Shown: positions 35,615 through 45,348 of the stretch, piece by piece
Position numbering within the stretch: position 1 is the first letter of the stretch
How the letters are laid out: each line of letters starts with the position of its first letter
NCBI RefSeq assembly: GCF_002119765.1
Contig: NZ_CP021112.1
Location: 5,078,501 to 5,142,500, forward strand
Length of the DNA: 64,000 nt
Direction of reading: 5' to 3'
From: Pseudorhodoplanes sinuspersici
GTDB taxonomy: Bacteria; Pseudomonadota; Alphaproteobacteria; Rhizobiales; Xanthobacteraceae
The notes under the pieces: generated by a model
Seen by the model: the letters and a program-made list of their open reading frames with translations, nothing else
Database searches by the model: none
Told to the model about the DNA's origin: nothing
Position numbers and translations under genes: made by a program

Positions 35615-36958
35615 TCAAAAACTCCACGTCGCGAACAGATAACCGGCAAGCCCGCTCCCGTTCACGCCCCTCTGTCCTTTATTGATGCCAGGCAACGGCA
35701 GATTGGTATTGATCGCCGAAGCGATCGAGCTACCCAAAAGATTGTTGAAGAACACGGGATTGAACAGCCCAAGGCCGAGCAGGCCGATCGGTCCGCCGCT
35801 GTCGATATCGGCCTTCACGTAACCCACCTCCGCGCCAAACCTGAGCTTGTCGTCGGGCTTGTAGATCAGGTTCGCCGCATAGCGGTTGGTGCGGATCGAC
35901 GGCGACTGGCGATCCATGGCCAAATCGAGCGCAAGATAGCTCGTCATCGCGTTCGCCTCCCAATGCTCGGAGAAGACATGATGATAGGATCCGACGATGC
36001 TCCAACCTTTTGTCGTGACTGGCACGCTGACGACGCCCGCGAGGGTCGACAGGTCGGCGACCGTGCCGAGATAGGGTGACGCATTCACCGCGTACGTGGC
36101 CTGCATGCTGAAGGCGCTGCCATCCTCGCCCCATTTCACCGGCAAGGTCAGCCCCGCGGTCGTCGCCCAGCCAAAGGCATCGAACGCTTGCGGACGCCCC
36201 GCGAATGCAAGCTGCGGATGGGTGCCGTCGATACGCAGGTCATGCACCATGCCGGCGAGCTGAAATTCGGTATCGTCCTTCTCGTAATAGAGCTTGGCGC
36301 TCGCGACCGGGTCTTTCGGATACACGGTGACGAAATCAGACTGACCTGCCTGCGAGGTCGGCAGGCCGGTTTCGTAAGCCAGCGTGAAGGTCCAGGCATC
36401 GTTGAGTTTGAACTCGTACCCGGCGAGCCCCACCGTGCGCTGCGGCGCCGTCGCGGAAAACTGGAAATCGCCCGACCAGAAATTCATCTGGCTGTCGGTA
36501 TAGCCCCCCTTGAAACCGGACCAGGTGAGGATGCCCTCGATCAGCGTCGCAATGCCATTGCCGCCATCGACCGTCGTCTTTTCGTATTGAACCTCAAACC
36601 CCGTCTTCAGATCGCCAAGCGACGTCTTGCGCGTGGTATCGACACGGATGCTGGCATCGAAGGTGCCGAGTTCGCTTGCATTGGTCAGGCCGCCCTGCCG
36701 TGTGGTCAGGATCGGGATGCGGCTGCCGGAATTCTTCTGCTTCTGATAGACGATGGACAACTCGCCCGACACTTCGAAACACGCGCCCTCCCAGGCAAAC
36801 CGCTTCCACAACGGCACCGGCTTGTCGTCGTCGTCATCATCGTCGGATTTGCAGATCTCGGATTGCTTGGCGGGCACGGGCAGGACCTGCGCCAGGGCCA
36901 CAGCAGGGATGGCAAAAACAAGGGCCATCGCGGCGCAGATGATCGCCGGCACGCGCAT
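35615..36958 (-). CDS. Alphaproteobacterial porin (Porin_2-like)
   Basis: A 447-residue exported protein. With the start at 36958, the signal peptide MRVPAIICAAMALVFAIPAV ends at ALAQ. The mature protein begins with a Cys-flanked acidic run (seven Asp at about 39-45), then ACFEVSGELSIVYQKQ and alternating beta-strands typical of an outer-membrane barrel. It ends in a terminal Phe (YLFATWSF), the Bam recognition signature. The paired cysteines in EICKS and GACFEV are conserved in the porin family. The substrate is unknown. An in-frame start at 37018 is less likely. Confidence 0.88.
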   Translation of the reverse strand: MRVPAIICAAMALVFAIPAVALAQVLPVPAKQSEICKSDDDDDDDKPVPLWKRFAWEGACFEVSGELSIVYQKQKNSGSRIPILTTRQGGLTNASELGTFDASIRVDTTRKTSLGDLKTGFEVQYEKTTVDGGNGIATLIEGILTWSGFKGGYTDSQMNFWSGDFQFSATAPQRTVGLAGYEFKLNDAWTFTLAYETGLPTSQAGQSDFVTVYPKDPVASAKLYYEKDDTEFQLAGMVHDLRIDGTHPQLAFAGRPQAFDAFGWATTAGLTLPVKWGEDGSAFSMQATYAVNASPYLGTVADLSTLAGVVSVPVTTKGWSIVGSYHHVFSEHWEANAMTSYLALDLAMDRQSPSIRTNRYAANLIYKPDDKLRFGAEVGYVKADIDSGGPIGLLGLGLFNPVFFNNLLGSSIASAINTNLPLPGINKGQRGVNGSGLAGYLFATWSF

Positions 36959-37030
36959 TCCAACGCAACGCAGCTGAACGCAACGAGTCCCGCACACAAC
37001 GCATTCCCCCGCCCGCATTGGGCAGAGCGA

Positions 37031-37528
37031 TCAGCGCTTCGTCAAGCGTCTGGCTTTGGTTGTCCGCTTGGTCTTTCCGGATTTGCTCGCCGTTTTTGAT
37101 GCCTTGGGGCTTTTTGATCTGGCCGCGCGCTGAGGCATGGCCGTTTTGCGCTTGAGCACGTTTTTGGCCTTTGACCTGCCTGCCCGTTTGACGGTTGTCT
37201 GACGCGGTGCCGATTTGCTCAGCGCCGCCGCAAGAGCGCGCGAGGCCCATTGCGCCAGTTCGTCCGGGTCGTCGTAAAGCCGATCCGGCATCCGGCGATA
37301 CGACCTTATGCCCCGCATGACGCCATTTCGCTCATATTCGAACGGTGGCAGGTCCTCGCGCACGAAATCGGACTCGTTCTTCTCATCAACCTTGAGATAG
37401 AGCACGCCCTGCGACGACAGCAGTGCGAACATCACGCTGTCGGCATAGACGCCCGCCCCACCGAACAGGCGCCGCACGGTGACGGGACGAAAGCTGGAAA
37501 ACAGATCGCGGATGAATTCAGCGTCCAT
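37031..37528 (-). CDS. TfoX N-terminal domain protein with Lys/Arg-rich tail
   Basis: A 165-residue protein. Residues 1-100 form a TfoX_N domain (VTVRRLFGGAGVYADSVMFAL; LYLKVDEKNESDF). Residues 104-165 are a low-complexity tail rich in Lys, Arg, Ser, Thr and Ala, resembling histone H1-like or Ku-tail DNA-binding extensions. TfoX_N proteins are known mainly as competence regulators in gamma-proteobacteria; the role here is unknown. No TfoX_C domain is present. It lies downstream of the suf operon, separated by a palindromic repeat. Confidence 0.85.
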   Translation of the reverse strand: MDAEFIRDLFSSFRPVTVRRLFGGAGVYADSVMFALLSSQGVLYLKVDEKNESDFVREDLPPFEYERNGVMRGIRSYRRMPDRLYDDPDELAQWASRALAAALSKSAPRQTTVKRAGRSKAKNVLKRKTAMPQRAARSKSPKASKTASKSGKTKRTTKARRLTKR

Positions 37529-37539
37529 GCTCTATGCAC

Positions 37540-37613
37540 CCGCTCGTCCCCGCGAAAGCGGGGACCCAGACTTTTCAATTTTACTGGATTCCCGCCTTCG
37601 CGGGAATGAGCGG
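37540..37613 (+). repeat. Dispersed palindromic repeat, copy 2
   Basis: GTCCCCGC..GCGGGGAC (37546-37565) and TTCCCGC..GCGGGAA hairpins (about 37589-37606) bounded by CGCTC and GAGCGG. It matches the reverse complement of the element at 11757-11827. It lies after sufA and may end the suf transcript. Confidence 0.8.
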
Positions 37614-37626
37614 AAACAGCAAGCGC

Positions 37627-38010
37627 TTAATGCGCCGCGACCGCGTCGCCCTCGGCGGGCGTGATCTGCACCGACTCGCCGCAGCCGCAGGCCGAGGTCT
37701 GGTTCGGATTGTTGAACACGAACTGCGCCGCCATCTTGTCGATCTTGTAATCCATCTCGGTGCCGAGCAGGAACAGCACCGCCTTGGGATCGATCAGGAT
37801 ACGCACGCCCTTGTCCTCGACCACCTCATCTGTGGCCTTAGCTTCCTGCGCATATTCCATGGTGTAAGCCATGCCGGCGCAGCCGCCATTGCGCACGCCG
37901 ACGCGCAACCCGGCGATCGGGTGATCCGATTGCGCCATCAATTCCTTGATGCGCTCGGCGGCAGCTTCGGTCAGCCGCATCACCTGTGGCCTTGGACGGG
38001 CAGTAGCCAT
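37627..38010 (-). CDS. sufA: A-type Fe-S carrier
   Basis: A 127-residue IscA/SufA-type protein. The three cluster-binding cysteines are in RNGGCAGMAY and SACGCGES. The core LTEAAAERIKELMA and LIDPKAVLFLLGTEMDY is typical. It carries and transfers Fe-S clusters made on the SufBCD scaffold. The start at 38010 (MATARPRPQ) is preferred over 38049. It is the last gene of the suf operon and is separated by 123 bp from the VOC gene. Confidence 0.94.
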   Translation of the reverse strand: MATARPRPQVMRLTEAAAERIKELMAQSDHPIAGLRVGVRNGGCAGMAYTMEYAQEAKATDEVVEDKGVRILIDPKAVLFLLGTEMDYKIDKMAAQFVFNNPNQTSACGCGESVQITPAEGDAVAAH

Positions 38011-38133
38011 TCTTGCAACTCTCCTCTCACCGGATTCAAGGTCCGGCAACGGACTCGCATGCCACTAAAATAACAACGAAATTCGCCGTGTGAAGGCCGC
38101 AAAACCTGGATTTGCTCCAGCCATTCCGGCGCC

Positions 38134-38559
38134 TCAATAGATCGCCCACAAACCGGGTGTGGCCAATTCGAGCAAATGACCGTCCGGATCGCGGAAATAG
38201 ATGCTGTGGCCGCCGCGTGGCCAGTCGGTCCGGCCCTCGATGGCAATCCCGTGCGAGTCCAGCCGCTTGGTCCAGACCGGCAGGTCGTCCGCACTGACCG
38301 CGAACGCGATATGCAGCGGCCCGTGCCCGTCATGCGGCGGAATGGTGCCGCCCGGCAGATGGACTGTTTCCAGCGTTGCGCCACGATGAAACAGCAAAAG
38401 CACATTCCTGCCGCCAACGTCATAGGCGCGGAAGCGGGAATCCTGCGTCAGCACCGGAAGTTCAAGCACCTGTTCGTAAAACCGCGCCGCCGTCTCGAGA
38501 TCGTCGACATAGAGCGCCGTTTCCAGAACGCCGTTGAGCTTCGGTGCCAAACGCCTCAT
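38134..38559 (-). CDS. Glyoxalase/VOC-family protein inside the suf operon
   Basis: A 141-residue single VOC domain: LETALYVDDLETAARFYEQVL at the start, then FAVSADDLPVWTKRL and GGHSIYFRDPDGHLLELATPG at the end. Metal-binding His and Glu positions are present (HIAF, HLLELA). VOC proteins include glyoxalase I, dioxygenases and resistance proteins; no specific activity can be assigned. Its ATG overlaps the stop of the upstream DUF59 gene (TGATG), so it is translated with the suf genes. Confidence 0.88.
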   Translation of the reverse strand: MRRLAPKLNGVLETALYVDDLETAARFYEQVLELPVLTQDSRFRAYDVGGRNVLLLFHRGATLETVHLPGGTIPPHDGHGPLHIAFAVSADDLPVWTKRLDSHGIAIEGRTDWPRGGHSIYFRDPDGHLLELATPGLWAIY

Positions 38560-38951
38560 CACCACATGTTCAGGACGAGACGGGCCTCATCGGACATGCG
38601 GCTTGGATCCCACGGCGGATCCCAGACCACCTGCACGGTGACCGGGCCGACGCCCTGCACGCTCGCCACCGCATTCTCCACCATCATCGGCAGTTCGGCG
38701 GCGGCGGGGCAATTCGGCGTCGTCAGCGTCATATCGACATCCACGGTCCGGTCGTCCTTGATATCGACCTTGTAGATCAGGCCGAGTTCATAGATGTCCG
38801 CCGGGATTTCCGGGTCATAGACGGTCTTCAGCGCCGAGACGATATCCTCGCTCATGCGCGACAACTCCTCGGCCGGCAGCGCCGATTCCGGCTGCGGCGC
38901 AGCCTGGGTTTCGGCGGGTTGTGTTTCTGCAGTCTTTGTTTCGTCGGTCAT
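38559..38951 (-). CDS. sufT: SUF-associated DUF59/MIP18-family protein (SufT-like)
   Basis: A 130-residue protein with a Glu/Ala/Gln/Pro-rich N-terminus (residues 1-28) followed by a DUF59 domain: VYDPEIPADIYELGLIYKVDI and MTLTTPNCPAAAELP (conserved Cys), ending VVWDPPWDPSRMSDEARLVL. SufT-type proteins help mature Fe-S enzymes. ATGA overlap with sufS on one side and TGATG with the VOC gene on the other show tight coupling. Confidence 0.92.
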   Translation of the reverse strand: MTDETKTAETQPAETQAAPQPESALPAEELSRMSEDIVSALKTVYDPEIPADIYELGLIYKVDIKDDRTVDVDMTLTTPNCPAAAELPMMVENAVASVQGVGPVTVQVVWDPPWDPSRMSDEARLVLNMW

Positions 38952-40189
38952 GAGAAAAATTCCTGGGCCTTCACGAGGGCGCGCGCAAGGCTGTCGACTT
39001 CGTCCTTGGTATTATAAAGCCCGAATGATGCCCGGCATGTGGCCGTCACGCCGAGTCGGTTCAAGAGCGGCATCACGCAATGGGTTCCGGCTCGCACGGC
39101 GACGCCGGAGCGGTCAATGATGGTGGCGACATCGTGCGGATGCGCCCCCTTCATTTCGAAGGAAATCACCGCCCCCTTTTCCTTCGCCTGGCCGAAGATC
39201 TTCACCGAATTGAGTTCCCGCAGCCGGTCATGCGCATAGCGGAGCAGGCTTTCCTCGTGCGCGCGGATGCGCTCCTTGCCGATCGAATTCACGTATTCGA
39301 TGGCGGCGCCGAGACCGATCGCCTGCACGATCGGCGGCGTACCGGCTTCGAACTTGTGCGGCGGATCGCCATAGGTGACGCGGTCCTCGAACACATCGCG
39401 GATCATCTCGCCGCCGCCATTGAACGGCGGCATGGCTTCGAGGTGCTGCGACTTGCCCCACAGCACGCCGATACCAGACGGCCCGTAGATCTTGTGGCCG
39501 GTGAACACGTAGAAATCACAGCCGATGTCCTGCACGTCGATCGGCAGATGCACCGCAGCCTGGCTGCCATCCACCAGCACCGGAATGCCGCGCGCATGCG
39601 CAATGCGGACCACCTCTTTCACCGGCACATAGGTGCCGAGTGCATTCGACATATGCGTGATCGCGACCATCTTGGTGCGCGGCGTCAAGAGCTTCTCGAA
39701 CTCGTCGATCAGGAAATTGCCGTCCTCGTCGATCGGCGCCCATTTGATCACCGCGCCCTGCCGTTCGCGCAGGAAATGCCATGGCACGATGTTGGAATGG
39801 TGCTCCATGATCGAGAGCACGATCTCGTCGCCCTCTTTCAAGCGCTCGCGGCCGAAGGTGTAGGCAACGAGATTGATCGCCTCGGTCGCGTTGCGCGTGA
39901 ATATCACTTCTTCCTTGCGCGGGGCATTCAGGAATTTCGCGACGATCTCGCGCGCGCCTTCATAGGCGTCGGTTGCGGCATTGGCGAGATAATGCAGACC
40001 GCGATGCACATTGGCATATTCATGCGTGTAGGCATGCTGGATGCGATCCAGCACCGCCTTCGGCTTTTGCGCGGAAGCCGCGTTATCGAGATAAACCAGC
40101 GGCTTGCCATAAACCTGCATCGCCAGCGCGGGGAAATCCTCGCGAATGCGGGCAACGTCATAAGGCTCGATCGTGACAGCCTTGTTCAT
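38948..40189 (-). CDS. sufS: Cysteine desulfurase SufS
   Basis: A 413-residue group II cysteine desulfurase that takes sulfur from cysteine for Fe-S assembly. The PLP lysine is in FTGHKIYGPSGIGVL, the catalytic Cys in RAGTHCVMPLL, and YLDNAASAQKP and THMSNALGTYVP are typical. The start at 40189 (MNKAVTIEP) is favoured over a GTG at 40198. It ends in an ATGA overlap with sufT. A second desulfurase opens the same operon. Confidence 0.96.
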   Translation of the reverse strand: MNKAVTIEPYDVARIREDFPALAMQVYGKPLVYLDNAASAQKPKAVLDRIQHAYTHEYANVHRGLHYLANAATDAYEGAREIVAKFLNAPRKEEVIFTRNATEAINLVAYTFGRERLKEGDEIVLSIMEHHSNIVPWHFLRERQGAVIKWAPIDEDGNFLIDEFEKLLTPRTKMVAITHMSNALGTYVPVKEVVRIAHARGIPVLVDGSQAAVHLPIDVQDIGCDFYVFTGHKIYGPSGIGVLWGKSQHLEAMPPFNGGGEMIRDVFEDRVTYGDPPHKFEAGTPPIVQAIGLGAAIEYVNSIGKERIRAHEESLLRYAHDRLRELNSVKIFGQAKEKGAVISFEMKGAHPHDVATIIDRSGVAVRAGTHCVMPLLNRLGVTATCRASFGLYNTKDEVDSLARALVKAQEFFS

Positions 40190-40232
40190 GCACTTCACTT
40201 TCCTGTCCCTCCCGCACAGGGAGGGATAACAA

Positions 40233-41549
40233 CTACGTCCGGGACGCGAGCCAGTCGCGTGTCTGGGTCATCAGCGCCTCGCGCAAGGCTTCATGGCTCA
40301 CCGCTTCAACCGTCTCGCCGACAAAGGCCTCGATCATCAGCGCCTCGGCTTCCTTCTGCGGAATGCCGCGTGCCCTCAGATAGAATAGCAGATCCTCATC
40401 AAGCGCGCCGGCCGTGGCGCCGTGTCCGCAGACGACGTCGTCGGCGAAGATTTCCAGCTCCGGCTTGTGATCGGCTTCGGCATCTTCTGACAGCAGCAGC
40501 GCATGCGAGGCCATCTTGCCATCGGTTTTCTGCGCGTCCGGGCGCACGATGATCTTGCCCTGAAAGACCGAGCGGCTCTCATTGTCGAGCACCGACTTGA
40601 ACAATTCACGCCCGGTGCAGTGACCGACCACGTGGTCGATTTCCATCGTGGTGTCGGCATGCTGGCGCCCGCGCAAGAGCGAAGCCCCTTGCAAGGCGAG
40701 TTCCGAGCCCTTGCCGTTCAGCGCGATGAAGATCTGATGGCGCGACATCGCCCCGCCGACATTCATCGAAAAGCTGCTGAGCCTTGCGTCGCGTCCGACC
40801 TGCGCGCCGAGCGTCGACAGCCCGAGCGCGGCATTGCCGGCATTGTTGTTGCGGATGTGATCGATCTTGGCGCCGTCGCCGGCATCGATCTCGACCAGCG
40901 TGTTCGACTGATAAGCTACGCCCTCCGGTCCATCATGCGTCTCGATCAAGGCGACCGATGCGCCCGCCTCCACAACCACAAGCACACGCGCGAAACTCGC
41001 CTGCGCAACATGGCCGGTGTTGCGGAAGATGAGATGCAGCGGACGCTCCAGTTTTGTACCGGCCGGCACATGCAGGATGGTCACATCATTCATGAACGCG
41101 GTGTTGAGCGCGACCGCGGCATTGTCGGCATAGCTGCGCCCGCTGTTCAGCGCCTGCGTGACGGTTGGCGGCAGCGCATCGCCATTCGCCAGGCGATACC
41201 AGTTGAAACCTTCGGTCTTGCCAGTCGAGACATCGCGTCCGTTCACGAACAGGACGCGATGCGCATTGACAAGATCGAGCGGCGTCGCCTGTTGCGCCGC
41301 AGCCTCGACCTCGGCGCGCGACGGCGCATCGGCGATCGGCGGCAAGTCGCGCATAAAGGCGCGCAGGTCGGTATATTTCCAGTCCTCGACGCGGCGCGTC
41401 GGCAGGCCTTTCGCTTTCAGCGTCTCGAATGCCTGTTGCCGCTGGCGCGCGACCGGCACGCCGCCCCAGGATTGGGTGGCGTTGAAATCCGGAAAGCGCG
41501 AGAGGATCGCCTCTTCCGCTGCCGAGCGTATGAGAGTGAGTTCCGCCAT
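40233..41549 (-). CDS. sufD: Fe-S assembly scaffold subunit SufD
   Basis: A 438-residue protein that forms the SufBC2D scaffold. It has a helical N-terminus (RRVEDWKYTDLRAF), the right-handed beta-helix core and the C-terminal SufBD block QGKIIVRPDAQKTDGKM and CGHGATAGALDEDLLFYLRARGIP. ATG 41549 gives MAELTLIRS. A GTG at 41558 overlapping the sufC stop (GTGA) is also possible and would imply coupling. Confidence 0.95.
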   Translation of the reverse strand: MAELTLIRSAAEEAILSRFPDFNATQSWGGVPVARQRQQAFETLKAKGLPTRRVEDWKYTDLRAFMRDLPPIADAPSRAEVEAAAQQATPLDLVNAHRVLFVNGRDVSTGKTEGFNWYRLANGDALPPTVTQALNSGRSYADNAAVALNTAFMNDVTILHVPAGTKLERPLHLIFRNTGHVAQASFARVLVVVEAGASVALIETHDGPEGVAYQSNTLVEIDAGDGAKIDHIRNNNAGNAALGLSTLGAQVGRDARLSSFSMNVGGAMSRHQIFIALNGKGSELALQGASLLRGRQHADTTMEIDHVVGHCTGRELFKSVLDNESRSVFQGKIIVRPDAQKTDGKMASHALLLSEDAEADHKPELEIFADDVVCGHGATAGALDEDLLFYLRARGIPQKEAEALMIEAFVGETVEAVSHEALREALMTQTRDWLASRT

Positions 41550-41554
41550 CGCGC

Positions 41555-42310
<756 letters not shown>

Positions 42311-42323
42311 CGTGTTGATCCAG

Positions 42324-42620
42324 TTAGTCGCCGAGCGTCGCGATCTGATCGATCAGCTCATTGAGTGTTGTTTCGCGGCCGCCGCCATAATCGACAAGGT
42401 TGGTCGAAGGCGCGGCCACGCTCAGGGAGACCCGGAACAGATCGGGACCCGCACGGCGCACGATCAGAAACCGCCCGCCCCCCTTGATGAAGAGATCGTC
42501 GTTCTCGCGAAACACGTCCGCGTCCGGGAAATATCGCGAAACGCAGTCGACCATGTCCCCGGCCGGCTTGTCCTGCCCGAGACACGCGGCAGCTTCTGCC
42601 CTGAATTCGTCCGGGCTCAT
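42324..42620 (-). CDS. Small unknown protein coupled to sufB
   Basis: A 98-residue protein, [19 protein letters not shown] at the start, with no domain I recognise. It has a mixed alpha/beta pattern ([38 protein letters not shown]) and two cysteines. Its ATG overlaps the sufB TGA (ATGA), and it ends 13 bp before sufC, so it is read and translated as part of the suf operon. The in-frame extension upstream to 42866 is only the shadow of sufB. A role in Fe-S assembly or its regulation is inferred from position alone. Confidence 0.8.
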   Translation of the reverse strand: MSPDEFRAEAAACLGQDKPAGDMVDCVSRYFPDADVFRENDDLFIKGGGRFLIVRRAGPDLFRVSLSVAAPSTNLVDYGGGRETTLNELIDQIATLGD

Positions 42621-44095
42621 CCGACGCTGCCTTCCAGCGAGATCGAAATCAGCTTCTGCGCTTCCACCGCGAATTCCATCGGCAGTTGCTGCAGCACGTC
42701 CTTGACGAAACCGTTGACCACAAGCGCGGTCGCCTCTTCCGCCGACAATCCGCGCTGGCGGCAATAGAACAGCATCTCTTCGGAAATCTTCGAGGTGGTC
42801 GCTTCGTGCTCGAACACCGTCGAGGAATTCTTGGCTTCGAGATACGGCACCGTATGCGCACCGCATTTGTCGCCGACCAAGAGCGAGTCGCAGTTGGTGA
42901 AGTTGCGCGCGCCCGATGCCTTGCGATGCGCCGACACAAGCCCGCGATAGGTGTTCTGCGATTTGCCCGCGGCGATACCCTTGGAGATGATCCTGGAGGT
43001 CGTGTTCTTGCCGAGATGAATCATCTTGGTGCCGCTATCGACCTGCTGCATGCCGTTCGAGATCGCGATCGAGTAGAATTCGCCGCGCGAGTTATCGCCG
43101 CGCAGGATGCAGCTCGGATATTTCCAGGTGATCGCCGAACCGGTCTCGACCTGCGTCCAGGAAATCTTCGCGTTCCTGCCACGGCAATCGCCACGCTTGG
43201 TGACGAAGTTGTAGATGCCGCCGCGGCCTTCCGCGTCGCCCGGATACCAGTTCTGAACGGTCGAGTATTTGATCTCGGCGTCGTCGAGCGCCACGAGTTC
43301 AACCACCGCCGCGTGAAGCTGGTTCTCGTCGCGCATCGGCGCGGTGCAGCCTTCGAGATAGCTGACGTATGAGCCCTTGTCGGCGATGATCAGCGTGCGC
43401 TCGAACTGGCCGGTATTCTTCTCGTTGATGCGGAAATAGGTCGACAGTTCCATCGGGCAACGCACGCCCGGCGGCACGTAGACGAACGAACCGTCGGAGA
43501 ACACCGCCGAGTTCAGCGTCGCATAGAAATTGTCGGTCACCGGCACGACGCTGCCGAGATATTTCTGCACGAGTTCCGGATATTCGCGGATCGCTTCGGA
43601 GATCGGCATGAAGATCACGCCGGCCTTGGCCAGCTCCGCCTTGAACGTGGTCGCAACCGAAACCGAGTCGAACACGGCGTCGACCGCGACGCGGCGCTCG
43701 CCTTCAGGCCGCACCACACCGGCGAGGATTTCCTGCTCGCGCAGCGGAATGCCGAGCTTCTCGTAGGTCGCAAGGATTTCCGGATCGACCTCGTCAAGCG
43801 AGGCCAGCGCCTTCCGCTTCGGCGCCGAGTAGTAATAGTAATCCTGGAAATCGATCTTCGGATACTGCACGCGCGCCCAGGTCGGCTCGCGCATGGTCAG
43901 CCAGCGGCGATAAGCCTCCAGCCGCCAGTCGAGCATCCACTGGGGCTCGTCTTTCTTCGCCGAGATAAAGCGGACGGTATCTTCGGACAGGCCCTTCGGG
44001 GCCTTCTCGGATTCGATCAGCGTCTCGAATCCATACTTATACTGGTCAACGTCGATACGGCGAACCTGTTCGACGGTCTCTTGTACGGCCGGCAT
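42617..44095 (-). CDS. sufB: Fe-S assembly scaffold subunit SufB
   Basis: A 492-residue SufB, the scaffold subunit on which clusters are built. SufB blocks: [22 protein letters not shown]-like region, [41 protein letters not shown] and [26 protein letters not shown], with the conserved Cys in NCDSLL. The start at 44095 follows GGGGAGA. It lies 92 bp after the first desulfurase gene and overlaps the small gene that follows. Confidence 0.97.
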   Translation of the reverse strand: MPAVQETVEQVRRIDVDQYKYGFETLIESEKAPKGLSEDTVRFISAKKDEPQWMLDWRLEAYRRWLTMREPTWARVQYPKIDFQDYYYYSAPKRKALASLDEVDPEILATYEKLGIPLREQEILAGVVRPEGERRVAVDAVFDSVSVATTFKAELAKAGVIFMPISEAIREYPELVQKYLGSVVPVTDNFYATLNSAVFSDGSFVYVPPGVRCPMELSTYFRINEKNTGQFERTLIIADKGSYVSYLEGCTAPMRDENQLHAAVVELVALDDAEIKYSTVQNWYPGDAEGRGGIYNFVTKRGDCRGRNAKISWTQVETGSAITWKYPSCILRGDNSRGEFYSIAISNGMQQVDSGTKMIHLGKNTTSRIISKGIAAGKSQNTYRGLVSAHRKASGARNFTNCDSLLVGDKCGAHTVPYLEAKNSSTVFEHEATTSKISEEMLFYCRQRGLSAEEATALVVNGFVKDVLQQLPMEFAVEAQKLISISLEGSVG

Positions 44096-44187
44096 TCTAA
44101 TCTCCCCTTGCGGTTTCAAGGACCGCAGCGGACGGTGTCGGTTATGGTCAGTTCTGGCCTTGCGTCGGTTACCCTCCGCCAAGCCGC

Positions 44188-45348
44188 TCAAGCGGCGATG
44201 ATGGTTCGCCCCTTAAGTAGTGATTCCGAGAGCTTTCTCCAAGCTTTCAGGCAATGATCAATTTCGGCCTCGCCGGTCGCATATCCGGTGGAAATGCGGA
44301 TCGCGCCGCGGGCAAGCCCGGCCTCGATCCCCATGGCCGCCAGCACATGCGAGGGCTGGACCTTGCCTGAGGAACAGGCAGAACCCGATGACACGGCAAC
44401 CCCCTCAAGGTCAAAGGCGATCACCGCCGTTTCGGCCTTGAGACCGGGATGGGTAAACAGGGTCGTGTTGGGCAGGCGCTGCGCGCCCTGTCCGAAAATG
44501 ATGGCCTCGGGGCTTGCAGCCCTGATCCCGGCCTCGAGCCGCTCCTGCAGCCGCGCCATCTGCGCAGAATCGCTCTCCCGGGCCGCGCCGGCAGCCTCAG
44601 CCGCCACACCAAAGCCGGCGATCGCCACCACGTCCTCGGTCCCAGCCCGCAGGCCGCGTTCCTGCCCGCCACCGCGGATCAGCGGCTCAGACAGGTGCAA
44701 TCTGTCATGGCGCACCAGCGCGCCGGTCCCCTTGGGACCACCCAGCTTATGCCCGGAAATTGTCAGAAGATCGGCACCCAAGGCTTTGATATCACAAGGA
44801 ATACGTCCCGGCCCCTGCACCGCGTCGACATGCAGCAGTCCGCTGGCTTCATGCACGAGATCGGCAATCTCCCGGGTTGGCTGGATCACCCCGGTCTCGT
44901 TATTGGCCAGCATGACCGACACCAGCGCCGGCCCCGCCTTCAGGGCGGAGCGCAAAGCCTCAAGATCGATGATACCTTGGCCAGTTACGGGAATGTTCTC
45001 AACACGATCCGCAGGAAACCGCCCGCCCTGTCCGGCGGAAGGATGCTCGATGGCCGAGACCAGGAGCCGGTCAAAGATCGCGCCCCCCCTGCCAGCCGAC
45101 CAGGCCGGCGACAGCGCCATCATATTGGCCTCGGTGCCGCCCGAGGTGAACGTCACCTGCGCCGGATCCGCTCCCACCAGGGCCGCCACCTGCGCCCGCG
45201 CCCGCTCCACGGCGACGCGCGCTGCCCGTCCCTCGGCATGAACCGATGATGGATTGCCGGCCAGATCGAAGGCCTCGGTCATCACGGCGCGCGCCCGCGG
45301 CCGCAGCGGGGCGGTCGCATTCCAGTCCAGATACGCACGCGCGCTCAT
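44188..45348 (-). CDS. Class V cysteine desulfurase (IscS/NifS-like)
   Basis: A 386-residue group I desulfurase. It has [18 protein letters not shown], the PLP lysine in [18 protein letters not shown] and the mobile Cys loop [21 protein letters not shown]. The start at 45348 (MSARAYLD) gives the standard N-terminus. It is the first gene of the suf operon, so the operon carries two desulfurases of different groups (this one and SufS). An Irr/ICE-like box lies about 208 bp upstream. Confidence 0.93.
   Translation of the reverse strand: MSARAYLDWNATAPLRPRARAVMTEAFDLAGNPSSVHAEGRAARVAVERARAQVAALVGADPAQVTFTSGGTEANMMALSPAWSAGRGGAIFDRLLVSAIEHPSAGQGGRFPADRVENIPVTGQGIIDLEALRSALKAGPALVSVMLANNETGVIQPTREIADLVHEASGLLHVDAVQGPGRIPCDIKALGADLLTISGHKLGGPKGTGALVRHDRLHLSEPLIRGGGQERGLRAGTEDVVAIAGFGVAAEAAGAARESDSAQMARLQERLEAGIRAASPEAIIFGQGAQRLPNTTLFTHPGLKAETAVIAFDLEGVAVSSGSACSSGKVQPSHVLAAMGIEAGLARGAIRISTGYATGEAEIDHCLKAWRKLSESLLKGRTIIAA

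Noticed and set aside
39080-40552. 490-codon plus-strand frame opposite sufS
   Set aside because: Antisense shadow of sufS; poor composition and no ribosome-binding site, whereas SufS motifs are complete on the minus strand.
42621-42866. N-terminal extension of the small suf gene
   Set aside because: It lies wholly within sufB in another frame; the ATGA overlap marks the real start.
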